This document shows, piece after piece, positions 32,852 to 41,351 of a stretch of 64,000 nt of DNA (its first letter is position 1; each line of letters begins with the position of its first letter). Under the pieces are notes generated by a model. It did not search any database. It was not told where the DNA came from and saw nothing but the letters and a program-made list of their open reading frames with translations. The position numbers and the translations under genes are program-made. Where the stretch lies: positions 1 to 64,000 of the forward strand of contig CALIFY010000012.1 of the NCBI GenBank assembly GCA_938021675.1. The letters run 5' to 3'. Source of the DNA: an uncultured Acidimicrobiales bacterium (GTDB lineage: Bacteria > Actinomycetota > Acidimicrobiia > Acidimicrobiales > SZUA-35).

Positions 32852-32977
32852 GCGGCGGATCTCCGATACAAACAGAAAATGGAAAAGAGGGCCGCGGCGG
32901 CACCAGCCGACACAAACCCTCCTCGCACCAGAGAGTAGCCTCTGGCGATCCACCGGTGGGGTGACCTGCCCGGGTTG

Positions 32978-33844
32978 CTACTCCGGAGGCCGGCTCAGTG
33001 GCCGTCCGAGCCAGTTCCGGGGCAACACACCTCGGAACGCGCTCATGACCTCACCGTGGCCCTGTGGAGTGAAGGTTGTCTGCGCATCGCCGTTGCCGGT
33101 CGTCGCGATCATCCACTGTCCGTTGTCGCCGCCGTCAAGCCCCTGCATTTCGGCCATTCGTGGACCGTCATCGGTCGACCACGTAGAGGTGATTCGCCAA
33201 CGCCGGACATCGGCGTTGTGAAACTCGATGACCAGGACCGCTTGGTCGGCTTCAAGCCCACCGTCCATCAACGTCTTGATGGCCACGTCATAGTTGTCGA
33301 CCTGTTCGATGGCCGACGCTAGAATGTCCGAAGCCACCGAGATGGGGGCATCGCCGACGAACCGAGGTGAGCGGAGCACGATGAGTTCGCTCAACACCTG
33401 AGGTAGCGCCGCTACTTGGACTGGCCGGAACTCGACGAAGCTGGGATCGAGCGAGCTGGAAACGACGGCGCCACGAGGCGTAGCGAGGACCGTCGGCGCG
33501 CTGCTGTCCGCTCCAAAACTCAGATCGACGGCGACCATAAGGCTCGCGTGGTTCACCACATCGAGCAGCTCAGCGGCCACCGGGTCGACACGTCCGTCGA
33601 CCATCATGCCCCCTCGTTGGAGGCGCTCAACGATGTGTGCTTCGGGCAGCAAACGTTGTGGGTCGGTGCCCGGATTCGGAACGGATTGAATGTGGGCCAG
33701 CCGAAGGCTATCTGAGACGAGATCGGCCGGGATCCGAAGATGGGCCCGACTGCGATCGAGAACGGGCATTGAGTCCACCGTGCCCCGTTGGCCCACAGTG
33801 CCTCTCTCGCCCACGTTGACCTGTTGGTCGCTGTCTACCGCCAC
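32978..33844 (-). CDS. Hypothetical protein with possible EspG-like fold
   Basis: 288 aa from the GTG at 33844 with GGGAGGAG directly upstream. No signal peptide and no membrane helix. The order of short blocks (ADLVSDSLRLAHI; MMVDGRVDPVAAELLDVV; strand-rich middle SAPTVLATPRGAVVSS; RPVQVAALPQVLSEL; paired final strands ending TFTPQGHGEVMSAFRGVLP) recalls EspG chaperones of ESX secretion. That match is by pattern only and weak. No WXG100, EccC or PPE gene is near. The N-terminus holds a short imperfect repeat (GERGTVGQRGTV). Confidence 0.55.
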   Translation of the reverse strand: MAVDSDQQVNVGERGTVGQRGTVDSMPVLDRSRAHLRIPADLVSDSLRLAHIQSVPNPGTDPQRLLPEAHIVERLQRGGMMVDGRVDPVAAELLDVVNHASLMVAVDLSFGADSSAPTVLATPRGAVVSSSLDPSFVEFRPVQVAALPQVLSELIVLRSPRFVGDAPISVASDILASAIEQVDNYDVAIKTLMDGGLEADQAVLVIEFHNADVRRWRITSTWSTDDGPRMAEMQGLDGGDNGQWMIATTGNGDAQTTFTPQGHGEVMSAFRGVLPRNWLGRPLSRPPE

Positions 33845-34188
33845 GGATCTCCTCCCTCTCTGAAATTCCTCGCACGGACCGGACATGGCGACTGGATGGC
33901 GAACCAGAAGTCACGAGAACTGGCTCCCACACAGTTGGCCCTAGCAGCACACGTCTCACCCCGTTGCGCCACCAGCCGAACCGGAATTGCGATGAACTAT
34001 TTCTACACCACTTCGCTCCGTTTGTCCCACCCGCGTCGGGCGGTGCGCCCCGTGTCCGGTCTCGGCGGGAGCACGGCAAGACGGCATCTTCAATCAATCG
34101 TTAACAATCTTGAATCCAATCTAAACCCTATATGTCGGATGGGTGCGATCACTGGCCCGGTGCCTCGATCTCTGCGACGATGGGCCCC
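33845..34188. other. 344-bp intergenic region between divergent genes
   Basis: It holds the start of the EspG-like gene on the left and the ligase start on the right. I see no complete gene or RNA. Positions about 34089-34134 are markedly AT-rich for this genome (GTTAACAATC, CTATATG) and probably hold the ligase promoter. The middle part shows no clear signal. Confidence 0.5.
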
Positions 34189-35703
34189 ATGTCAACAGAC
34201 GATATGAATGGGGGAACCGCCACTCGTACATTCGACTGCAACTTGGCCGCTCGTTTCGAGCGTCATGGCGACGAGACGGCCATCATCGCCGGCGCCGGAC
34301 CGTCGGAGCGAACCATCGGCTATCCGGAGTTGGTGGCCAGGATCGGCCGGTGGCGGGGCGGATTGGTGGCTGCCGGGGTCACACCGGGCGACCGGGTAGC
34401 CATCGTTGCCGGGAACACCATCGAGTTCGTACTCGTTCACGCTGCGGCGATGGGTATCGGGGCCATCAGCGTGCCGTTGAATCCTCAATCGCCGCCAGCC
34501 GAGTTACAACGAGAGCTTGAGGCCGTCGCTCCGGCGGCCATCTTTGTCGGCCCGGAAGGGGAGCCGGCCTTCGCCGCCACCGATCGAGACTTCGTCGCTC
34601 GCCGGCTATCGCAGGACGGGCTGGAGTCGGCCGAACCGGCCGAGATCGTGGCTGTGTCGGCCGACACTCCAGCCGTGTTGGTGTTCACCAGTGGCACCGC
34701 CGGACCACCAAAGCCAGCCATTCTGACCCACGGGAGCCTGACCGCCAGCCTTCAGGCAGTGTTGTCATTGCCGGTCGATCTGGTCGGCGGAGCGCACCGA
34801 TTCCTGGCCGTTCTCCCCCTGTTCCACGTGTTCGGTCTCAACACTATTCTCCACTTAGCGTTGCTGATCGGCGCTGCCGTCGTGCTCGACGATTACCGCA
34901 GCCCGACCGACACCGTCGATCGGATCAGGTGGTCGGGGGCCACCGTTGTCGCCGGGCCGCCGACACTCTGGGCGGCCATCCACCGGCTGCCGACCATCGA
35001 GGCCGCCGACCTGTCATCGGTTCGGCTCGCCGTGTCGGGCGCCGCCAAACTGCCACCACAACTCCGGATCGATATCCAGAACCGGTTCGGACTCGAACTT
35101 CACGAAGGATATGGGTTGACCGAATCGAGCGCGGTCCTCGCCTCCTCGATCTCAACCGACGCTCCACTGGGGTCGGTCGGTCGTCTCCTGCCGGGGGTAG
35201 AGGCCCGTATCGTCGACCACGCCGAAGAGGACTGTTTCGTCGGCGACCCCGGGGATCTCTGGGTTCGGGGCCCCATGATCTTTGGTGGCTATTGGAACGG
35301 CGACGGGCCGATGGCGGGCGACCAGGCCGTCACCGCCGACGGATGGCTGAAGACCGGAGACGTCGCCGTCGTCGACGAGCACGGATTCCTGACGATCGTC
35401 GATCGTCGCAAGGATCTTGTCATCGTCTCAGGCTTCAATGTGTTTCCGGCCGAAGTGGAAGGCGTGTTGTCCTCCCACCCCGACGTTGCTCAGGTCGCTA
35501 TCGTCGGCGAGCCATCGGAGACCACCGGCGAGGCGGTCGTGGCCTTCGTCGTGCCGGAGCATGGTACGACGATCACCGAAGATGGCCTGCAAGAACTCTG
35601 TGAGCGAGAACTGGCCAGATACAAAGTCCCGAGCCGGTTTGTGATCGCCTCGGGACTCCCGGTTGGCCCGACCGGCAAGCTGCAACGGAACAGACTTCGC
35701 TGA
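34189..35703 (+). CDS. AMP-forming acyl-CoA ligase
   Basis: 504 aa from the ATG at 34189; starts at 34132, 34180 and 34204 are also open and the choice is uncertain. P-loop VFTSGTAGPPKPAILTH, A5 motif LHEGYGLTESSA, A7 motif LKTGDVAVVDEHGFL, A8 motif DRRKDLVIVSGFNVFPAEVE and the catalytic lysine in GPTGKLQRNRL are present. It activates a carboxylic acid, most likely a medium or long fatty acid, to its CoA ester. No neighbour identifies the substrate. Confidence 0.85.
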   Translation: MSTDDMNGGTATRTFDCNLAARFERHGDETAIIAGAGPSERTIGYPELVARIGRWRGGLVAAGVTPGDRVAIVAGNTIEFVLVHAAAMGIGAISVPLNPQSPPAELQRELEAVAPAAIFVGPEGEPAFAATDRDFVARRLSQDGLESAEPAEIVAVSADTPAVLVFTSGTAGPPKPAILTHGSLTASLQAVLSLPVDLVGGAHRFLAVLPLFHVFGLNTILHLALLIGAAVVLDDYRSPTDTVDRIRWSGATVVAGPPTLWAAIHRLPTIEAADLSSVRLAVSGAAKLPPQLRIDIQNRFGLELHEGYGLTESSAVLASSISTDAPLGSVGRLLPGVEARIVDHAEEDCFVGDPGDLWVRGPMIFGGYWNGDGPMAGDQAVTADGWLKTGDVAVVDEHGFLTIVDRRKDLVIVSGFNVFPAEVEGVLSSHPDVAQVAIVGEPSETTGEAVVAFVVPEHGTTITEDGLQELCERELARYKVPSRFVIASGLPVGPTGKLQRNRLR

Positions 35704-35730
35704 TTCAGCCGCTGTCGAACAGTGCTGTGA

Positions 35731-35790
35731 GCGAGGCGGTGCAGTCGGCGAGGCGGTGCAGTGGGCGAGGTGGTGCAGTGGGTGAGGCTC
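35731..35790. repeat. 17-bp tandem repeat between convergent genes
   Basis: Units of GCGAGGCGGTGCAGTCG at 35731-35747, 35748-35764 and 35765-35781 with a partial fourth. The unit length is not a multiple of three, so it is a true intergenic repeat. It fills most of the 100-bp gap between the acyl-CoA ligase and the DUF1444-like gene. Confidence 0.9.
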
Positions 35791-35803
35791 TACGGCGATG
35801 CGG

Positions 35804-36988
35804 CTAGGCGTTCGATGATCGGTCCCGCAACTCCGACAACTCATCGTTGCTGGGGAACGACATGACCCGCCAGAGTTCGGGATAGTGATCCGTTGGTTCC
35901 ATCATGGTGCCGACCAGCCGCTGGACGGTATTCCAATCGGCCCGCACCAACTCGTTGCCCGCGCTGATCAGCTCGATGGCGTCGGTCTTTGGCAGGAGGC
36001 TCGGAACCCCCGCTTTCCAGGTGCAACACGATAAGTATGAGCCGTCGGACGCCTCCCCAACCCGATAGGGAACGACCGTGAGGTCGTCGCTTACCAGTTG
36101 CTGGAGCGGCTCCCTGAGGCTGCTGTAATTCATTTCGTGATTTATGGCGGTAAGTCGTTGCCACTCCGGGTGCGCCGGATGCGATGGTGGCAACACCAAG
36201 GGCCGCCAATCGGAGCCGCGCCCGACCAACGGTTGGAAGCTGACCGGAGAGGGAGCGGCCAAGTCTTCAAGGGCAAGGCCACAAGCGGTATGGATGCCCC
36301 GGGTGTCGTCTACCGCGGTGACGATCAGCAGATTTCGGTTGGGATGGATGACGACGAGCTCACCGTCCAGCCCGGTTTGTTCGAGGTAGTCTCCGCCCAG
36401 CATGCGGGCTCCGTCGTAGTCGTCCTCGTTCATCGAGGTGTAGACCCGCGTGTCTTGGGTGGTCCATCCGAGGTCCGGTTCGGCCGCCAGATTTTTGACG
36501 GCGATCTCTAGGAGATCGTCGAAGGTGGCGTCCCACTCGTCGAGTTGCAGTTGGTTGACAACCGACATCGTGGTTGGAGCATCCCACAGCAGAACGCTGA
36601 CGAGGTCGCCACCAAAGGGTTGGAATGGGATCAGTGGCCGGTTTCGGCCCTCGCTCGACCGAACCTCGTTTTGCAAGTTAGCCAGGCGGGCCGACTCCAG
36701 CATGGACCGGGGTCGGATGCCCGGCCGCAATGGCGTGGTTGTCTCAAGCTGGGACGGAAGGGCTGGCGGAGACACGAGGGCTTGCACGGTTTCGGAGAGC
36801 CAGGGTCGACGCTCTTCGACGTCGAGCCGGTTCCACTTTGCTCGGAGGTTACTCAACCCGACGATGACACTCCCGATTTGTACGGTGTCGTTATCGATCT
36901 CCTTGATGACCGTGCCGGGCTTGGCCGCTGCGGCGATTTGACGCCGGACCTCAGCATCGAAGCTTCGCTTATTACGGAACAGTCCCAC
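35804..36988 (-). CDS. DUF1444-like cytosolic protein of unknown function
   Basis: 394 aa from the GTG at 36988; the longer reading from 37183 overlaps the methyltransferase frame and is rejected. It starts VGLFRNKRSFDAEVRRQI. The central region (LVSVLLWDAPTTMSVVNQ, DEWDATFDDLLEIAVKNL, GARMLGGDYLEQTGLDGELVV, HPNRNLLIVTAVDD) has the order and spacing of DUF1444 (YtpQ-like) proteins, here embedded in a longer chain with a C-terminal extension. No signal peptide or membrane helix. Function of the family is not known to me. Confidence 0.6.
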   Translation of the reverse strand: MGLFRNKRSFDAEVRRQIAAAAKPGTVIKEIDNDTVQIGSVIVGLSNLRAKWNRLDVEERRPWLSETVQALVSPPALPSQLETTTPLRPGIRPRSMLESARLANLQNEVRSSEGRNRPLIPFQPFGGDLVSVLLWDAPTTMSVVNQLQLDEWDATFDDLLEIAVKNLAAEPDLGWTTQDTRVYTSMNEDDYDGARMLGGDYLEQTGLDGELVVIHPNRNLLIVTAVDDTRGIHTACGLALEDLAAPSPVSFQPLVGRGSDWRPLVLPPSHPAHPEWQRLTAINHEMNYSSLREPLQQLVSDDLTVVPYRVGEASDGSYLSCCTWKAGVPSLLPKTDAIELISAGNELVRADWNTVQRLVGTMMEPTDHYPELWRVMSFPSNDELSELRDRSSNA

Positions 36989-37043
36989 ATGACGAACGGT
37001 AGCGGACGAGATGGCGGGTGACAGGGCGCTCGACGGTCGTTTT

Positions 37044-38180
37044 TTATTGGGGGGTTGGAGCGGAATCGGTGTTTGGTGCACGTTGTCGCTGCACAGCCAC
37101 CAGTACATCACGCTCGATGGTGGCGTCGACGGTGTGAGCCATCGAGAATCCCGGGGGTGGTTCCACCAGGTCGAATCCGGCATCGGCTACCGTCGCCGCC
37201 ACTTCGGTCCTGTCCGCTCGTCGGGTGTTCCAGGCGAAGCACAAACCGCCACCCGGTCGTAGCCAGCGATGCCAGGTCGGCAAGGCCCGTCGAAGGAGCG
37301 CGATCGTGTCATCGTCGGGCCGTGGAGGACTACCGGCACCCCCTCGGCCGCCCCGGTGGTGAATGCCGTACGGGAGATCGGTGACGATGGCGTCGATCGA
37401 TCGTCGACCGATCGAGGCAACCCGAGCCGTGCCGTCCGCGGTGAACGTCTCGACCCGTTGGCTGTGGCCGGCCTTGAACGCGGTTCGGCTGGTGGCGACC
37501 CGAAGCGTGGTGTGCCGGTCCTCGGCGTTTCCCCGGCGGTGAGTCGAGGCTTTGTGGGGAAGGCGAGCCCGTTTTGCCCAGGTCTGAATGAACCGTGCGT
37601 GTTCATCGAGGGCGCCGCCATCGATCTCGATCCCCAAGGCGTCGAGCCCATAGGCCAGCGCCCAGTTGAGGGTGGTACCCCGGCCGCACATCGGATCCAG
37701 AACGACCGGTCGGCTGGTGGCCTCGGCGTCGAAGCTCAACGGAAACCCGGCGGTTGCCAGCGCCAGGTTGAGCATGGCCCTGGTCAGCCGCTCGTTCGTC
37801 TTCCCCCGGTATCGCTGGGTCGTGACGAGGTCGGTTTCGTAGTGGAGTTGTTGTTCGAGCTCTACCGGGCGGATCAGGCCGTCTCCGGCCGCGGCGAATA
37901 GGGCAGAGGAGGCAGCGAGCTGGCCTAGCACGCCTGTGAGCTGGTCGGTGACTTGGCTGTTGAGGTCGCTGTTAAGGTCGCTGTTGAGTTCGCTGGCCGA
38001 TTGGCCGCTGACCGGGAAGCGGAGCATGGTGGCTCGGCTCTGGGTGGTGACCTCGATTGGACCAATGCGATTTGGGATGAGCGTGTCGGCCACCAGCCGA
38101 AGCTCGGTCGCCGCCAGTGGCCCAAGCGAGCCGGTGAACACCCGGTTCAGATCGGTCTCTAGGTACAGCCGGTACTCCAC
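37044..38180 (-). CDS. SAM-dependent methyltransferase (UPF0020/Trm11-like, RNA or DNA type)
   Basis: 378 aa, GTG start. SAM motif I reads VVLDPMCGRGTTLNWAL (Asp162) and the catalytic motif IV is TDLPYG, the (D/N)-x-P-Y form used by N2-guanine and amino-group methyltransferases. The conserved RYRGKTNERLTRAMLNLAL before motif I is typical of THUMP-linked Trm11/TrmN-like enzymes, while the N-terminal 110 residues are not a clear THUMP domain. That region carries a 4-residue repeat (SELNSDLNSDLN) from a 12-bp tandem repeat. The likely substrate is a tRNA guanine. Confidence 0.78.
   Translation of the reverse strand: MEYRLYLETDLNRVFTGSLGPLAATELRLVADTLIPNRIGPIEVTTQSRATMLRFPVSGQSASELNSDLNSDLNSQVTDQLTGVLGQLAASSALFAAAGDGLIRPVELEQQLHYETDLVTTQRYRGKTNERLTRAMLNLALATAGFPLSFDAEATSRPVVLDPMCGRGTTLNWALAYGLDALGIEIDGGALDEHARFIQTWAKRARLPHKASTHRRGNAEDRHTTLRVATSRTAFKAGHSQRVETFTADGTARVASIGRRSIDAIVTDLPYGIHHRGGRGGAGSPPRPDDDTIALLRRALPTWHRWLRPGGGLCFAWNTRRADRTEVAATVADAGFDLVEPPPGFSMAHTVDATIERDVLVAVQRQRAPNTDSAPTPQ
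37959..37994. repeat. 12-bp tandem repeat inside the methyltransferase gene
   Basis: Units GTTGAGGTCGCT at 37959-37970, GTTAAGGTCGCT at 37971-37982 and GTTGAGTTCGCT at 37983-37994. They encode SDLN-type units in a variable linker before the SAM domain. Confidence 0.88.
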
Positions 38181-38384
38181 CTCATCGGTGGTGGGAGCGG
38201 CATCTGTGGTGTCGGAGTCGGAGTCGTTCTCGATGCATGCAGCATACGAATGGGGGCAGCGATCGGTGTTGCCGACGAGCGGGGTCTTTGTTGCCTCGGC
38301 CCGTCGCCGCTGCTGTTGCTCGTGTAGTAGTTGTTAACAGATTGTGCATTTGTGAGTGCGGCGACCGATCCGTAGGGTGGGAGG

Positions 38385-39050
38385 ATGGCCGATCAGCCGA
38401 TTTCGGAAGCTACCGTCGGCCGGCTCCCCGACTACCTGCGCACCCTGGTTGAACTGGCCGGAGATGATGTCGCCGGTGTTTCGTCAAAGCATCTCGCCAC
38501 CCAAGTCGGAGTGAACTCCGCCACCTTACGTCGAGATTTAAGCGCCCTCGGCATCACCGGAACCCGCGGAGTGGGCTACGACGTCAAGTACCTGTTGTTC
38601 GAGATCAGCCGTGTCCTCGGTGTGCACCAGGAGTGGCGGGTGGCCGTGGTCGGAGCGGGCAATCTCGGCCAAGCCTTGGTCAACTACGACGGTCTTACCC
38701 AACGGGGATTCCCAATCGTGGTGCTCTTCGATAACGATGAGTCAAAGGTGGGATCCATCATGGGTGGCATCGTCGTCCACCACGTCGACCATATGGCTGA
38801 GCTCGTTTCCGAACTCGGTGTGAACGTGGGGATCATCGCCACCGCCGCCGAGGCGGCGCAGTCGATAGCCGACGCGTTCGTCGAGGCCAAAATTGTCTCG
38901 CTTCTCGATTTCACCGCCGGTCCACTGGCCGTACCCGACCACGTCGTCGTCCGGCGAGTGGACCTGGCGACCGAGCTTCAGATCCTTAGCTTCTACCAGC
39001 AGCGCGACACCGCGGTGTCGGGCGGCACCGGCGTGCCTCTCGGGGCATAA
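38385..39050 (+). CDS. rex: Redox-sensing transcriptional repressor Rex
   Basis: 221 aa. The winged helix contains ISEATVGRLPDYLRTL and VNSATLRRDLSALG; the NAD(H)-binding Rossmann part starts with VAVVGAGNLGQALVNY; the C-terminal swap helix ends ELQILSFYQQR. Rex binds its operators when NADH/NAD+ is low and releases them when NADH rises, controlling respiratory genes. A near-consensus site lies at 45742-45759 in this window. In several actinobacteria rex heads a heme operon; here hemCDB lies just downstream beyond one opposite-strand gene. Confidence 0.93.
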   Translation: MADQPISEATVGRLPDYLRTLVELAGDDVAGVSSKHLATQVGVNSATLRRDLSALGITGTRGVGYDVKYLLFEISRVLGVHQEWRVAVVGAGNLGQALVNYDGLTQRGFPIVVLFDNDESKVGSIMGGIVVHHVDHMAELVSELGVNVGIIATAAEAAQSIADAFVEAKIVSLLDFTAGPLAVPDHVVVRRVDLATELQILSFYQQRDTAVSGGTGVPLGA

Positions 39051-39091
39051 ATTGGCTGGTGGGGCCTGAACTGGTGGGGAGAAACGAATTG

Positions 39092-39565
39092 TTAGGCGAA
39101 CACCAATCGAGCGATCCAGTCGGCGACGAGGGCCGGCTTGTCTTGACCTTCGATCTCGATCGTCATGGTGCGGACCTGGTCGACGGCGTTGTCCTTGAGG
39201 GTCACCTCTATGGTCTTCGCCGTGGCCCGGATCCGAGAACCGACGGGAACGGGAGAGATGAATCGCACCTTGTTGAACCCGTAGTTGACGCCCATCAAGA
39301 GCCCATCGAACGCTGGCAGGTCGTCGGGGATCGTCGTCTGCAGGTGAACGAGCAACGACAGGGTCAAAAACCCATGGGCGATTGGACCACCGAAGGGGGT
39401 TTGGGCCGCCCGTTCCGGGTCGACGTGAATGAATTGGTGGTCCAGGGTGGCGTCGGCGAAGTCGTTGACTCGGTCTTGAGTCACCTCGAACCACTCACCG
39501 ACCGCCGCCTCTTTGCCGATCTGGACCGTCATCGCCTCGTGGGCACTCGTTGCGTTATCGCTCAT
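39092..39565 (-). CDS. MaoC-family enoyl-CoA hydratase
   Basis: 157 aa, single hot-dog domain. The hydratase-2 motif is seen as DFADATLDHQFIHVDPERA (catalytic Asp and His), with TPFGGPIAHGFLTLSLL after it. Such R-specific hydratases act on enoyl-CoA in fatty acid or polyhydroxyalkanoate metabolism. It lies opposite to rex and hemC, at the place where hemA might be expected next to rex. Confidence 0.88.
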   Translation of the reverse strand: MSDNATSAHEAMTVQIGKEAAVGEWFEVTQDRVNDFADATLDHQFIHVDPERAAQTPFGGPIAHGFLTLSLLVHLQTTIPDDLPAFDGLLMGVNYGFNKVRFISPVPVGSRIRATAKTIEVTLKDNAVDQVRTMTIEIEGQDKPALVADWIARLVFA

Positions 39566-39654
39566 ACGGGCAATTGTGACAGGTTGACCCCAATGGACAA
39601 ACCCGAGTCAGCCGGCCTCTCATCGAGACGGTTATCCTCCAAGGGAACGCTCCT

Positions 39655-40569
39655 ATGAAACTCAGGATTGCTACCCGCTCCAGCCCCCTCGCTCGTTGGC
39701 AGGCTGAACACGTTGCTCGGCTGCTCCGGGTCGTCGAACCGACGCTCGACATCGAGTACGTGACGGCGGCGACGCTGGGCGATCGACGGCTTGACCTTTC
39801 GATCGTCGAACTCGGCGGCAAGGGTGCGTTCTCGAAAGAAATTCAGCAGCTGGTACTGGCCGGGCACGCCGATGTGGCTGTCCACTCGGCAAAGGACCTT
39901 CAAGCTCTCACCCCGGTAGGCCTCGTCATCTCCGCCTTTGTCGAGCGTGGAGACCCCAGAGACGCCCTCGTCGGGGCTCGGCTTGTCGACCTCCCGGCCG
40001 GAGCGTCTGTGGCGACCGGCTCGAACCGTCGCGGCGTGCTCCTCCTCGATCAACGACCCGATTTGGAACTGCGCGACCTGCGAGGAAATATACAAACCCG
40101 CTTGGCTCAGAGCGGCCGAAACGGTGTCGACGCGGTGGTCGTTGCCGCCGTCGCCCTCGAACGCCTGTCCCTCCAGCCCGAGGTGGTCGACATTCTGGAC
40201 CCGACGACGTTTGTGCCCCAGGTCGGACAGGGAGCGTTGGCGGTAGAGGCCAGAGAGGACGACGACTCGGTACGCCACCTTCTGGCCACGATCAACCACC
40301 ACCTGACCGCTACCGCCGTCGGCGCCGAGCGGTCATTCCTGGCCGAGCTCGGTGGCGATTGCAACCTCCCGGCCGGCGCACACGCCACCGTGAACGGCGA
40401 TGCAGTGGAGATTCGCGGCGTGTTGGCCCCCGATGCGGGAACCGTCGGACGACGTGGAGCGGCGCCGACCGGGCTTCATCGTGCGATTGAGTCTGGCTCG
40501 GCTTCCGCCGACCCTGGCCGGGTCTTGGCTCGCCGCCTCCGCAAGGCGGTCGAAACCGCCGCCGCTTGA
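39655..40569 (+). CDS. hemC: Hydroxymethylbilane synthase (porphobilinogen deaminase)
   Basis: 304 aa. It starts KLRIATRSSPLARWQAEHVA; the DVAVHSAKDL motif holds the active-site Asp region, RRGVLLLDQRPDLELRDLRGN is typical, and the dipyrromethane-cofactor cysteine is in AELGGDCNLPAGAH. It joins four porphobilinogens into hydroxymethylbilane in heme, siroheme and cobalamin synthesis. It heads a tightly overlapping hemC-hemD-hemB run. Confidence 0.95.
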   Translation: MKLRIATRSSPLARWQAEHVARLLRVVEPTLDIEYVTAATLGDRRLDLSIVELGGKGAFSKEIQQLVLAGHADVAVHSAKDLQALTPVGLVISAFVERGDPRDALVGARLVDLPAGASVATGSNRRGVLLLDQRPDLELRDLRGNIQTRLAQSGRNGVDAVVVAAVALERLSLQPEVVDILDPTTFVPQVGQGALAVEAREDDDSVRHLLATINHHLTATAVGAERSFLAELGGDCNLPAGAHATVNGDAVEIRGVLAPDAGTVGRRGAAPTGLHRAIESGSASADPGRVLARRLRKAVETAAA

Positions 40570-41351
40570 CTGGAACCGTGAGCTGGCCGCTTTCGGGGCG
40601 AACCATTCTTCTCACTCGCGTGCCAGCCGAGAATGCCCCGTTGGCTGCAGAACTGGCGACGTTGGGTGCCCAGGTCGTTGAACTGCCGCTTCTCAAGGTC
40701 GTTCCACCGGCCGATGACGGAGCGGCGCTGAGCGCCGCTGTGGCCAAGTTATCCGACTACGCCTTCGTGGTCTTTACCTCGGCCAACGGAGTACGTGCAT
40801 TCGTCGACGCCCGGGAAATCCCCGGCGAGAGTTGGCCAACCGATCTTTCGGTTGTCGCCGTCGGACCGGCCACCGCGGCCGCCGCCACCGCGGCGGGCCT
40901 GGCGGTCGATGTGATGGCGTCGACCGCCACCGCTGCGGCGTTGACCGACGCCCTGCCAGCCGCCGGCGACGACGCCTCCCGAGTGTTGGCCCCCCTCGCC
41001 GAGCAGGCTTCTCCGACGGTCGTCGATGGTTTGACAGCGAAGGGGTATGCCGTCGATCGGGTCACGGCATACCAGACCGTGTCGCCACCTCTGCCGGACA
41101 AGCTCCCGGCGGTTGATGCCATCGCTCTGTTCGCCCCATCGGCCGTCGACCGTTTCGTCGATCGCTACGGGGTTGGCGCATTGCCTCCGGTGGTCGTGGC
41201 CATCGGTCCGTCGACGATGACCCGGCTGGCCGATCTTGGCGTTGGCGGAGCGGCCGAAGCTACTCCTCACACCTCGGCCGGCGTGTTGGACATGTTGGTG
41301 TTCACACTTCAGCGGTCACCAGAACAGGGCCGCTCTACCATGGGCGGGTGA
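40566..41351 (+). CDS. hemD: Uroporphyrinogen-III synthase
   Basis: 261 aa if read from the TTG at 40566, which overlaps the hemC stop by 4 bp; the GTG at 40578 is an equally good alternative. The two-lobed HemD pattern is recognisable: LSGRTILLTRVPAENAPLAAEL, FVVFTSANGVRAF, VVAVGPATAAAA and IALFAPSAVDRF with VVVAIGPSTMTRLADLG. It closes hydroxymethylbilane to uroporphyrinogen III with inversion of ring D. The gene overlaps hemB by 4 bp (GTGA). Confidence 0.9.
   Translation: MTGTVSWPLSGRTILLTRVPAENAPLAAELATLGAQVVELPLLKVVPPADDGAALSAAVAKLSDYAFVVFTSANGVRAFVDAREIPGESWPTDLSVVAVGPATAAAATAAGLAVDVMASTATAAALTDALPAAGDDASRVLAPLAEQASPTVVDGLTAKGYAVDRVTAYQTVSPPLPDKLPAVDAIALFAPSAVDRFVDRYGVGALPPVVVAIGPSTMTRLADLGVGGAAEATPHTSAGVLDMLVFTLQRSPEQGRSTMGG

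Noticed and set aside
38326..38362. TTGTTAACAG and TTGTGCATTTGTGAG upstream of rex as an autoregulatory Rex site
   Set aside because: Half-sites are present but no properly spaced inverted TTCACAA partner is seen, unlike the site at 45742.
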